This document shows, one piece after another, positions 6,863-13,327 of a stretch of 18,285 nucleotides of DNA; the stretch's first letter is position 1; each line of letters begins with the position of its first letter. The position numbers and the translations under genes were made by a program. Location: the NCBI GenBank assembly GCA_026386995.1, contig JAPLMO010000307.1, forward strand, positions 1 to 18,285, read 5' to 3'. This DNA comes from Planctomycetota bacterium. GTDB lineage: Bacteria; Planctomycetota; Phycisphaerae; FEN-1346. The notes beneath the pieces are model-generated. The model was given only the letters and a program-made list of their open reading frames with translations, was not told where the DNA came from and made no database searches.

Positions 6863-7979
6863 ATGGAAAATGAAATCCGTGAGAAGTTGGAGGCCCTCAG
6901 CGAGCGCCTGACCGTGCTCCGGGACTCTCTTTGACCTCGCCGGCAAGGAGCGGAACCTCGCTGAGATCGAAAAGAAAATGGCGGCTCCGGGCTTCTGGAG
7001 CGACCAGGAAGCGGCCCTGAAGACGGTCCAGAGCCTCAAGGGCCTCAAGGCCGTCGTGGATCCTGCCCGCGAGATCGCACGGGGCCTTGACGAAGTGCGC
7101 CTGATGGTCGGCCTGGCGTCCGAAGAAAAGGACGCCGCAACCTTCCAGCAACTCCTGGCGGACCTTCAGGGCGTCGAAACGCGCCTGGACCGCCTCCAGT
7201 TCATGGCCCTCCTGTCGCGCCCGGACGATCCGAAGAATTGCTATTTCTCCATTCACGCCGGGGCCGGCGGCACGGAATCGTGCGACTGGGTCTCGATGCT
7301 CCTCAGGATGTACACCCGGTACATCGAGCGCAGCGGCTGGACGGCCGCGATCGTCGACAGCGTCGAGGGCGAAGAGGCCGGCCTGCGGTCGGTCACGCTG
7401 CGGGTCGTCGGGCCGTACGTCTTCGGGTACCTCTCGGCCGAAGCGGGGGTGCACCGGCTGGTGCGAATCAGCCCGTTCGATTCCGCGGCGCGGCGGCACA
7501 CGTCGTTCGCCAGCGTCGATTGCCTGCCGGAGATCGCCGACGCGGGCGACATCGAAGTCGACGAAGAGGTGTTGAAGATCGATTTCTTCCGGGCCGGCGG
7601 CGCGGGCGGTCAGCACGTCAACAAGACCTCCAGTGCCGTACGCATCACGCATCTGCCGACCGGCATCGTCGTCCAGTGCCAGAACGAACGGTCGCAGCAT
7701 CAGAACCTCGCGATCGCCATGGAGATGCTCCTCGGGAAACTGAAGCGGCTCCAGGAGGCCCAGCGCGACAAGGAAATCGCCAAACTGTACGGCCAGAAAG
7801 GCGAGATCGCCTGGGGCAACCAGATTCGCTCGTACGTCCTTCAGCCATACACGCTCGTCAAGGACCACCGGACCGACCACGAGACCGCCAAGGTGCAGGA
7901 CGTGCTCGACGGGGACCTCGATGCGCTCATCCAGGCGGAACTCCACCGCCGCGCCGCCGCCCGATCGGAGGCAAAGTAA
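6863..7979 (+). CDS. prfB: Peptide chain release factor 2, with programmed +1 frameshift
   Basis: Translation starts at ATG 6863 (GAGG at 6852-6855) and runs 23 codons to CTT TGA at 6929-6934. A +1 slip from CTT to TTT, skipping one base, continues at GAC 6933 in the frame ending at TAA 7979. The joined product is 371 residues, close to the 365 of Escherichia coli RF2. After the shift come DLAGKERNLAEIEKKMAAPG, the stop-codon recognition motif SPF (203-205, UGA/UAA specificity) and the peptidyl-tRNA hydrolysis motif GGQ (248-250). The ribosomal factor releases finished peptides at UGA and UAA; low RF2 makes the in-frame UGA pause and favours the shift (autoregulation). First gene of a run with two lipoproteins and glyA. 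Reading only the second frame would give a false start at 6978. Confidence 0.95.
6921..6935 (+). promoter_or_regulatory. RF2 +1 recoding site
   Basis: The slippery CTT-TGA-C (6929-6935) is identical to the conserved bacterial prfB site. The upstream internal Shine-Dalgarno-like element is weak here: GGGA at 6921-6924, 4 nt before CTT, rather than the AGGGGG three bases before CUU in E. coli. Confidence 0.9.
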
Positions 7980-7980
7980 C

Positions 7981-8658
7981 ATGCTCTCGCAAGGTCGCCG
8001 CAATACGGGCGTGGCACGGCTGGCTCGCCCAGCCGTGGGGTGCGTCCGAAGGCTTTCCACGGCTGGGCAAGCCAGCCGTGCCACGTGGCGTATGGTATTG
8101 GCTCTTGCCCTGTTCGCGGCGCTTGCCGCCGGTTGCCAGCCCCCCGTTCCCAAGGAGGCCGAGGGCCGCGACGTCATCCGGCCGCAACTCGGGTTTGCCC
8201 TCGACGTGGCGAAGGGGTGGAACTTCAGGAACCTCTACGGCGACGTGGCGCTGGAGATATTCCCGCAGCAGCCGCCGGCCGCAACCGCCGCCGGCGAGGG
8301 CGCCGCGGTAACGCCCGCTCCGGCCGCGGCGCCGTCGCGTGCCACAATGGACGTGGTCGTCGTGGACCGTGGCGGCATGAGCCTGTCCGAGTGGGCCGAG
8401 CAGGCCATCGAGGATTCGCACGAGTTGCAGGCGGACCTGGAGGTCGTCGGCCGCGAGCCGGAGAAACCGGCCGGCGGCCGCGAAACGTTGCTCGTGACCC
8501 TGAAGAGCCCGCGCGGGGTGCAGCCGATCCTCCAACGGATGCTCCTCGTGATGACCGACCGCCGGGCCTACGCCCTCCTGGCAACGGCGCCGCAGTCCGA
8601 CTTTGAGGCCGCCGAGCCGGCCCTGAATAAGACTTTTGACTCGTTCATTGTCTGGTGA
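7981..8658 (+). CDS. Putative lipoprotein (PsbP/DcrB-like), signal peptide region carrying a palindromic element
   Basis: ATG 7981 follows the prfB stop by one base and has GGAGG (7967-7971) 9 nt upstream, giving 225 residues. Residues 38-52 (MVLALALFAALAAGC) are a perfect lipoprotein signal core with lipobox Cys52. The 30 or so residues before it are encoded by palindrome L3 copy B and are open in frame. An alternative start at ATG 8092 gives only the signal core, but lacks a ribosome site and positive n-region charges. The mature part has FALDVAKGWNF, a low-complexity Ala/Pro linker, VVVDRGGMSLSEWAEQAIED and a C-terminal strand region. It parallels the next gene (FALDLPRGW... FDTCFRSF versus FDSFIVW), so the two are tandem relatives of the PsbP/DcrB fold class. 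Membrane-anchored; function unknown. Confidence 0.7.
   Translation: MLSQGRRNTGVARLARPAVGCVRRLSTAGQASRATWRMVLALALFAALAAGCQPPVPKEAEGRDVIRPQLGFALDVAKGWNFRNLYGDVALEIFPQQPPAATAAGEGAAVTPAPAAAPSRATMDVVVVDRGGMSLSEWAEQAIEDSHELQADLEVVGREPEKPAGGRETLLVTLKSPRGVQPILQRMLLVMTDRRAYALLATAPQSDFEAAEPALNKTFDSFIVW
8010..8085. mobile_element. Palindromic element L3, copy B, inside a coding region
   Basis: Arms 8010-8038 and 8057-8085 form a 29-bp inverted repeat with one G-T wobble around an 18-nt loop. The arms match those of copy A (GTGGCACGGCTGGC start). It is read through in frame by the lipoprotein gene. No clear flanking duplication; the left flank CCGCAATA is shared with copy A. Confidence 0.8.
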
Positions 8659-8666
8659 TTTACGAT

Positions 8667-8700
8667 TTGCGCGGCGGTTCAGGAGAACCGCCGCGCACAA
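8667..8700. repeat. GC palindrome family L1, copy c
   Basis: GCGCGGCGGTTC pairs perfectly with GAACCGCCGCGC around AGGA (12 bp), 8 nt after the lipoprotein stop. Its right flank TAGCGCTGTCAT (8709-8720) is the exact reverse complement of the left flank of copy b (6042-6053), so these flanks are outer arms of the same element. Confidence 0.8.
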
Positions 8701-8736
8701 TACGGAAGTAGCGCTGTCATACTAACCGAGGTAAAC

Positions 8737-9258
8737 GTGCGAATTCACCTGAGTCTGTTGCTGGCGGCACTTGCCCTGGCGGGCTGTTCGGCCGGGCTGC
8801 CGCCGGACGTCGCCAAACTCGGCTACGTCAACCAGACCCAGCGGTTCGCCCTGGACCTGCCGCGCGGCTGGTCGTTCCGCGAGACGACCGGCGCGGCGGC
8901 ACTCATCGCGACAGGCCCGCAAGGCGCCGACGAGGGCCGGCCCAGCGTCAACGTCACGGTCGCGCCCGTGGCCGACGGAACGACGCTGGAGGACTTCGAG
9001 CAGACGAGCCGACGTAGCCTGGAAAGGCTGCCGGGCTTCAAGTTGATCTCCGAAGACGCCGCTACGGCCGGCGCCCGCCGGGCCTGGACCATAACGTTCG
9101 AGCAATCGTCCGCGGGCCGGCCCGTCCGCGAGAAGCAGTTGTGCGTGGTGACCGGCGGGCGCGGCTACGTCGTGACGGCGGCGGCGCTGCCGGAGCAGTT
9201 TGCGGCCGAGGAAGCGAACTTCGACACTTGCTTCCGCTCGTTTCGGGCGGGGTGGTAG
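8737..9258 (+). CDS. Putative lipoprotein (PsbP/DcrB-like), related to its upstream neighbour
   Basis: A 173-residue protein starting at GTG 8737, with GAGG (8728-8731) 5 nt before. The signal peptide MRIHLSLLLAALALAGC ends in lipobox LAGC (Cys17). The mature domain has QTQRFALDLPRGWSFRE, NVTVAPVADGTTLEDFEQTS, AWTITFEQSSAGRPVREKQL and a C-terminal ANFDTCFRSF helix. The order 'FALDLP.GW' strand, central strand with 'L.(D/E)(F/W)', a strand-rich middle and a final 'F...(F/S)F' helix fits PsbP/DcrB-like proteins, which are small and often membrane-attached. That assignment is by pattern, not by search. Likely co-transcribed with prfB, the first lipoprotein and glyA (24 nt downstream). Role unknown. 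Confidence 0.75.
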   Translation: MRIHLSLLLAALALAGCSAGLPPDVAKLGYVNQTQRFALDLPRGWSFRETTGAAALIATGPQGADEGRPSVNVTVAPVADGTTLEDFEQTSRRSLERLPGFKLISEDAATAGARRAWTITFEQSSAGRPVREKQLCVVTGGRGYVVTAAALPEQFAAEEANFDTCFRSFRAGW

Positions 9259-9282
9259 AACACTCAGCGAATGGGAGTGCCG

Positions 9283-10524
9283 ATGAACTTCGATGCCCTG
9301 AAGCGCGACGACCCGGTGCTGGCGGACCTCCTGGCCTCCGAACGCAAACGCCAGGAGGAGACAATCGACCTGATCGCCAGCGAGAACCTCTGCCCGCGCA
9401 GCGTCCGCGAGGCCGTCGGCAGCAGCCTGACCGACAAGTACGCCGAAGGGTATCCCCTGCACCGATGGTACGGCGGGTGCGACGTCGCCGACGCCGTCGA
9501 GCAGTTGGCGATCGACCGCGGCAATCGCCTCTTCGGCGGCGAACACATCAACGTCCAGCCTCACTCCGGCAGCCAGGCCAACATGGCCGTCTACTTCTCG
9601 ATCCTCGAGCCGGGGGCAACGCTGCTGTCGATGGACCTGGCGCACGGCGGGCACCTGACGCACGGCAAGAAGGCGAACTTCTCCGGCCGCCTCTTTCGCA
9701 TCGCCCATTACGGCGTGAGCCATGAGACCGAGCAGATCGACTACGACGCCCTCGCCCGGCAGGCACGCGAGGTGCGGCCGGACCTCATCATCGGCGGCGC
9801 CAGCGCCTATCCACGAACGATCGACTGCGAGCGACTCGCCGAGATCGCACACGACTCGGGCGCAAAACTCATGGTCGACATGGCCCACTTCGCCGGCCTG
9901 GTCGTCGCCGGGCAGCACCCCGACCCGGTGCCCCTTTCGGACTTCGTCACCGCGACAACCCACAAGACCATGCGCGGGCCGCGCGGCGGCCTCATTATCT
10001 GCAAGGCCGAGTATGCCAAGGCAATCGATCACGCGGTTTTCCCGGGCCTCCAGGGGGGGCCGCTGATGCACGTCATCGCCGGCAAGGCCGTCGCGTTCGA
10101 ACTGGCCATGACCGAGGAGTTCAAGCGCTACCAGATTCAGGTCGTCGCCAACGCCCGCGCGATGGCCGACGAACTGGCGTCGCTCGGGTACCGCATCGTC
10201 AGCGGCGGCACGGACACGCACCTTCTCCTGGTGGACCTTTCGACGCGCAACACCACCGGCGCCCAGGCGCAAGGCTGGCTGGGCGAGGCCGGCATCATCG
10301 TCAATAAGAACGCTATTCCGTTCGACCAGCGGCCGCCGATCGACCCGTCGGGCATTCGCCTGGGGACCCCCTCGCTTACCTCGCGCGGGGCCGGCGAGGC
10401 CGAGGCGCGGCTCGTTATCCGGTGGATCCACCGGGTCCTTTCGGCCGACGACCCGATGAAGGCCGCCAAGGCCCTGCGGCCGGATGTCCTGGAGTTCTGC
10501 CGCACACATCCGATCCCGGACTGA
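9283..10524 (+). CDS. glyA: Serine hydroxymethyltransferase
   Basis: A 413-residue cytosolic PLP enzyme. ATG 9283 has GGGAG (9273-9277) 5 nt before it; the in-frame ATG at 9271 overlaps that site and has none of its own. RQEETIDLIASEN is the family N-terminal signature. LTDKYAEGYP, HRWYGGC, NVQPHSGSQAN (PLP phosphate region), MVDMAHFAGLV (PLP ring Asp) and TATTHKTMRGPRGG with Schiff-base Lys228 (Lys229 in E. coli) follow in order, and NKNAIPFD and SGIRLGTPSLTSRG close the C-terminal domain. It interconverts serine plus tetrahydrofolate and glycine plus 5,10-methylene-tetrahydrofolate, supplying one-carbon units. Length and motifs are complete. Last gene of the prfB run; an L1 element begins 21 nt after the stop. 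Confidence 0.97.
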   Translation: MNFDALKRDDPVLADLLASERKRQEETIDLIASENLCPRSVREAVGSSLTDKYAEGYPLHRWYGGCDVADAVEQLAIDRGNRLFGGEHINVQPHSGSQANMAVYFSILEPGATLLSMDLAHGGHLTHGKKANFSGRLFRIAHYGVSHETEQIDYDALARQAREVRPDLIIGGASAYPRTIDCERLAEIAHDSGAKLMVDMAHFAGLVVAGQHPDPVPLSDFVTATTHKTMRGPRGGLIICKAEYAKAIDHAVFPGLQGGPLMHVIAGKAVAFELAMTEEFKRYQIQVVANARAMADELASLGYRIVSGGTDTHLLLVDLSTRNTTGAQAQGWLGEAGIIVNKNAIPFDQRPPIDPSGIRLGTPSLTSRGAGEAEARLVIRWIHRVLSADDPMKAAKALRPDVLEFCRTHPIPD

Positions 10525-10545
10525 CACTACAACGCCAAGAGTGAG

Positions 10546-10703
10546 TTTGCGCGGCGGGCCTCCGGGGCCTGTTGCCAAATTGCCGTTCATGTAGGGTGGT
10601 CGCCGCGGCGACCACCATTTTCACGCAAGAAAAACGGCATTGGTGGGTGCAGAGCACCCACCCTACATATTGGGTAACATGCCCTCCGTACCCGCCGCGC
10701 AAA
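10546..10703. repeat. L1 palindrome, copy d, interrupted by nested elements
   Basis: TTTGCGCGGCGGG (10546-10558) and CCCGCCGCGCAAA (10691-10703) are the two halves. The interruption is at the same loop position as in copy b. Candidate 9-bp duplications are CTCCGGGGC (10560-10568) and CTCCGTACC (10684-10692), 6 of 9 identical. Outer arms ACTACAACGC (10528-10537, approximate) and GCGTTGTAGT (about 10725-10734) extend the palindrome. The inner insert begins TGTTGCCAAAT and ends ATTGGGTAACA (9 of 11 complementary). Confidence 0.75.
10589..10668. mobile_element. Innermost palindromic element with GTAGGGTGG ends
   Basis: Ends ATGTAGGGTGG and CCACCCTACAT are perfect inverted repeats. Inside are a perfect 22-bp palindrome (10595-10616) and a perfect 9-bp hairpin GGTGGGTGC-AGA-GCACCCACC (10642-10662), joined by an A-rich spacer. 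I recall similar 'GGTGGGTGC...CCCTAC' repeats in unrelated environmental bacteria; this is memory, not a search. Non-coding. Confidence 0.7.
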
Positions 10704-10747
10704 GTGGCGCTGCAGATAGAGTAGCGTTGTAGTACAGAGGAAGGCCC

Positions 10748-11341
10748 ATGAAACACGAGATCGGCGAAGTGCTGCTGACGGCCGACGAGATTGCCGCCCG
10801 CGTCCGCCAACTCGGCCGCACGCTCGCCCGCACCTATCGCGGGCGCGAGCCGGTCCTGGTGGCCATCATGAAGGGGGGCGTGGTCTTCCTGGCCGACGTG
10901 GTGCGCCAGTGGCCTGGCCCCCTGGACCTGGAGTTCATCTCGGCCGCCTCATACAACGGAACCCGCCCCGGGCGCGTGCGGGTGGCGCTGCCAGCGGGCT
11001 TGAAGGCCCGCGTGGCAGGCCGGCCGGTCGTGGTGATCGACGATATTTACGATACCGGCGCCACGCTGGCGGCCGTCTGCCGCCAACTCAAGGCCCTCGG
11101 CCCAACCGAGGTGCGGACGCTGGTAATGTTCCGCAAGCGCCGCCGCGCGACCACTGCCACCCGCCCGGCCCTCTCAAAACGCGGCGCGCCAGCGCAGGGC
11201 GGACCCGACTGGGTCGGCTTCGACATCCCCGGCCGCTTCGTCATCGGTTACGGCCTGGACTACTGCGGCCGGTACCGCAACCTGCCCTACCTGGCGACCC
11301 TGCGGATTTCACTGGACCGCCCCCGCCCGAAGGGCCGATAA
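10748..11341 (+). CDS. hpt: Hypoxanthine phosphoribosyltransferase
   Basis: A 197-residue cytosolic type I phosphoribosyltransferase. AGAGGAAGG precedes the ATG closely. VAIMKGGVVFLADV (Lys42, PRPP-pyrophosphate loop), LDLEFISAASYNG (flexible catalytic loop), VVVIDDIYDTGATL (94-107, PRPP-binding motif) and VGFDIPGRFVIGYGLDYCGRYRNLPYLATL (in two parts; purine-binding and hood region) are in the usual order. It salvages hypoxanthine (and possibly guanine) to IMP or GMP using PRPP. Between LVMFRK and PDWVGFD there is a basic insertion of roughly 15 residues (RRRATTATRPALSKRG...), longer than in most homologues, in a surface loop by analogy. Followed 51 nt later by the histidine kinase, probably one transcript. 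Promoter not identified; the upstream gap is a nested repeat. Confidence 0.93.
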   Translation: MKHEIGEVLLTADEIAARVRQLGRTLARTYRGREPVLVAIMKGGVVFLADVVRQWPGPLDLEFISAASYNGTRPGRVRVALPAGLKARVAGRPVVVIDDIYDTGATLAAVCRQLKALGPTEVRTLVMFRKRRRATTATRPALSKRGAPAQGGPDWVGFDIPGRFVIGYGLDYCGRYRNLPYLATLRISLDRPRPKGR

Positions 11342-11392
11342 CAAGGGTTGCAGGGGGAATTTCGGTGCGCACAACGCGCCGGAGACTCTAAG

Positions 11393-12190
11393 TTGCTTCG
11401 AGAGGACAACGACCGACTCCGCCAGGAAATCCGGGAAGCCCGACGGCAGATCGAGCGCCTCGAACAGTCGCTCGTCGAGAGCCAGCGCATGGCCACCGTC
11501 GGGCAACTGTCCTGCCGTGTCGTCCACGAGTTCAATAACATCTTGCTGCTCATCATCGGCAGCGCCGGCGAGGCCCTCAAACACGGCGACGATGCCGCCA
11601 AGGAGAAGGCGCTCCGGAAGGCCGTCGAGTGCGGCCAGCGGGCCGCCGACATCGCCGGCAGCCTCCTCGGGTACGCCACCGCCCGCCAGACCCAGGACCA
11701 GGTCGTCCCCGCCGATGCCCTCATGGAATCCGCCGTCAACCTGATCGCCTGGGACCTTCCCAAGAGCGGCATCGACCTGGTGCGCCAATACGACACCCAA
11801 GCCCCGGTGCGCGTCGTGCCGGGCAAGATCGAACAGGTTATCCTGAACCTGGTCCTGAACGCCCGCAGCGCGATGCACGGCCGGCGCGGCCGGCTGACGG
11901 TAGCCGTCACCTCCGACGCTGACGGCCTCATCGCCCTGAAAGTCCAGGACACCGGCTGCGGCATCCCCCCGGAACACGTGGAGAAAATCTTCGACCCGTT
12001 CTTCACCACGCGGCCACGTGGCAACGGTAACGGCAACGGCAATGGCAATGGCCACGGGCAACGCAGCGGCGCAGGGCTGGGCCTGCCGGTGGCCCGCGAC
12101 CTGGTGCGCCAGGCGGGCGGCGATATCCGCGTCGAATCCACCCCCGGCGTCGGCTCGACGTTTACGGTGCTGCTGCCGGTGGCGACGTAG
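11393..12190 (+). CDS. Soluble sensor histidine kinase without visible sensor domain
   Basis: TTG 11393 is favoured because GGAGA (11381-11385) lies 7 nt before it; an in-frame TTG at 11348 adds 15 residues without a ribosome site. The 265-residue product starts with a coiled coil (2-32). The H-box is ATVGQLSCRVVHEFNN (phospho-acceptor His45), then the N-box NLVLNARSAM, G1 DTGCGIP, F-box FDPFFTTRPRG and G2 GAGLGLPVARDL, all intact: an active HisKA/HATPase kinase of the NtrB-like class. There is no transmembrane segment or PAS/GAF domain, so input probably comes through the coiled coil or a partner. The ATP-lid contains a (Gly-Asn)5 run from a hexanucleotide repeat (12020-12049). No response regulator is adjacent (orphan). 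Confidence 0.88.
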   Translation: MLREDNDRLRQEIREARRQIERLEQSLVESQRMATVGQLSCRVVHEFNNILLLIIGSAGEALKHGDDAAKEKALRKAVECGQRAADIAGSLLGYATARQTQDQVVPADALMESAVNLIAWDLPKSGIDLVRQYDTQAPVRVVPGKIEQVILNLVLNARSAMHGRRGRLTVAVTSDADGLIALKVQDTGCGIPPEHVEKIFDPFFTTRPRGNGNGNGNGNGHGQRSGAGLGLPVARDLVRQAGGDIRVESTPGVGSTFTVLLPVAT

Positions 12191-12243
12191 CCTTGCCTCT
12201 GACAGGTCTCTTGCCCGTCAGCGGCCACCCCATGACCGTCGGC

Positions 12244-12879
12244 TCACTTCTTCGGCCGATAGTCACGGGTGTCAATGCAGGCGTCATAAGTCGCCCGGTC
12301 AATCCGTATCCAGTCCGTCTTGTCGATTCCGCGTGAATTCCGCGAAGTGGGGCTGTCGGGGAAGGCACAGGCAATCCGGACCTCCCGCCTTGCTTGCCGG
12401 GCAACCCATCTTACTTCCGCGACGGCTTCCGTCAGGTCCTGGTCCTGGCTGAAGACCAGGAGCACATCGCATCGCCCTTCGTAAGCAGCACGCACCATCT
12501 CCAACGCAATACGTATGTCAATGCCTTTTTCCTGGCCGACGAGTTGCGCGCCAGCGCGACCATCGGGAAGCCTCACCACGGCATTCCGATACTTGAGGGG
12601 ACGGGAGTACACCACAACGTTCATGCGCCCCATCTGGGCCAGTTTCGCCTGCCAGAAGTGGTTCCAGAAAGGGCTGTCTTGCGCTGCGGGCACGCCCGTA
12701 TAGAAGCGGGTTTCGGTCAGAACCCAGCCCTTGTCGGCACTCACTCGCCGCGCAAGTTTGAGGACATCATAATTGGGGTATTCGTAGCCGAATGTATCCT
12801 TGGCGGCGTAGAAGAGGTTTTGCCCATCAACAAAGGCGATTGCCCGTGCGCCAACGGCTTGGGGATGCTTGGCATCCAT
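12244..12879 (-). CDS. NYN-domain (LabA/DUF88-like, PIN-fold) protein
   Basis: A 211-residue protein from ATG 12879, with an AGGGGGG ribosome site 7 nt upstream on the minus strand; longer in-frame starts would run through the structured leader. IAFVDGQNLFYAAK opens the NYN domain, GQEKGIDIRIALEMV is the central acidic motif and VLLVFSQDQDLTEAV the third acidic motif. Together these Asp residues form the metal-dependent nuclease site of the PIN-like fold. Family members are presumed ribonucleases in RNA processing or defence; specific substrates are mostly unknown. The rest (RFYTGVP, VVVYSRPLKYR) fits the DUF88 layout. It faces the histidine kinase, has its own promoter (12973-13000) and a hairpin in its leader, and lies between a kinase gene and a fragment of its duplicate, so may be a later arrival. 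Confidence 0.82.
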   Translation of the reverse strand: MDAKHPQAVGARAIAFVDGQNLFYAAKDTFGYEYPNYDVLKLARRVSADKGWVLTETRFYTGVPAAQDSPFWNHFWQAKLAQMGRMNVVVYSRPLKYRNAVVRLPDGRAGAQLVGQEKGIDIRIALEMVRAAYEGRCDVLLVFSQDQDLTEAVAEVRWVARQARREVRIACAFPDSPTSRNSRGIDKTDWIRIDRATYDACIDTRDYRPKK

Positions 12880-12883
12880 GAAC

Positions 12884-12956
12884 TGCCCCCCTGAAAGAAG
12901 AACCCCGCCCGAGGCCGTCTTGCGGCGTGTCAGGCGGGGAGAAAATACCTTGTGAT
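12884..12956 (-). ncRNA. Structured leader of the NYN gene (repeat copy 1)
   Basis: Read leftward: CCCCGCC pairs with GGGCGGGG side, then an internal loop with GACAC, then GCCG-CAAGA-CGGC, followed by UUCUUUC and AGGGG next to the start codon. A second copy lies at 13024-13095. Between the copies the inner stem changes from GCCG/CGGC to GCCA/UGGC, a compensatory change that supports a real RNA fold. The position beside the ribosome site suggests attenuation or translational control. Confidence 0.5.
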
Positions 12957-12972
12957 CTGTTCCACGCGAGGA

Positions 12973-13000
12973 ACTATACAACACGCCAGAGGAAAGTCAA
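12973..13000 (-). promoter_or_regulatory. Sigma70-type promoter of the NYN gene
   Basis: On the minus strand, -35 TTGACT (13000-12995), 16 nt, -10 TATAGT (12978-12973). Predicted start near 12966, about 87 nt before ATG 12879, so the transcript contains leader hairpin copy 1. Confidence 0.7.
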
Positions 13001-13023
13001 ACGATTTCGCCCTCACGCAGGCC

Positions 13024-13095
13024 ACAGGCCCTAAATAAACCCCGCCCGAGGCCATCTGCTGGCGTGTCGGACGGGGGGCAAATAAGTCGCGTGAT
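13024..13095 (-). repeat. Leader repeat copy 2, upstream of the NYN promoter
   Basis: About 80% identical by eye to copy 1 over roughly 57 nt, 137 bp away, with the fold GACAC + GCCA-GCAGA-UGGC and GGGCGGGG followed by UUUAUUUAGGG. It has its own weak leftward promoter candidate (TTGTTT near 13141, TAAAAT near 13117). It could be a small RNA ending in this hairpin, or a duplicated, now promoter-distal leader. Confidence 0.5.
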
Positions 13096-13141
13096 TCCTT
13101 TTTCCATCGTCATTTTACGCCCGCCGCATTGACCTAAACAA

Positions 13142-13225
13142 GTCGCCGGCAAGATCGAGCCTGTTTCTTCACAGACCCCCGGCGTCGGCTCGACGTTCAC
13201 GGTGCTGCTGCCGGTGGCAAAGTAG
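13142..13225 (+). pseudogene. Decayed fragment of a duplicated histidine kinase
   Basis: In one frame this reads VAGKIEPVSSQ then TPGVGSTFTVLLPVAK and stop. The last 51 nt (13175-13225) match the 3' end of the intact kinase (12140-12190) at 48 positions, including the stop. The GKIE part matches the kinase's VPGKIEQV (near 11815-11838) in the same frame. About 100 codons between are missing and there is no start or ribosome site. Confidence 0.75.
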
Positions 13226-13272
13226 TTCGCCCCTTCTTACACGTCTTGCCAATCGCCAGGTCAACCGGCCAC

Positions 13273-13301
13273 TTGCTCCCCGCCACGGTTCTTGATATAA
13301 T
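13273..13301 (+). promoter_or_regulatory. Promoter of the HicB-like gene
   Basis: TTGCTC (13273-13278), 17 nt, perfect TATAAT (13296-13301). Predicted start near 13308, about 20 nt before the GTG. Confidence 0.65.
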
Positions 13302-13327
13302 TGGACTGTTTAGCGGGAGGTACGCAC

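Noticed and set aside
6978..7979. prfB as a simple 333-codon gene starting at ATG 6978
   Set aside because: It would lack the conserved N-terminal domain, has no ribosome site, and the promoter, upstream ATG and CTT-TGA-C site explain the full protein.
7981..8100. 7-bp insertion duplication around L3 copy B
   Set aside because: I looked for one like that at copy A but the flanks (left ATACGGG, right GTGGCGT) do not match, so no duplication is claimed.
8722..10590. Minus-strand open frame (622 codons) opposite glyA and the second lipoprotein gene
   Set aside because: glyA is certain on the plus strand, and the antisense product has the Ala/Arg/Gly/Val bias of a shadow frame.
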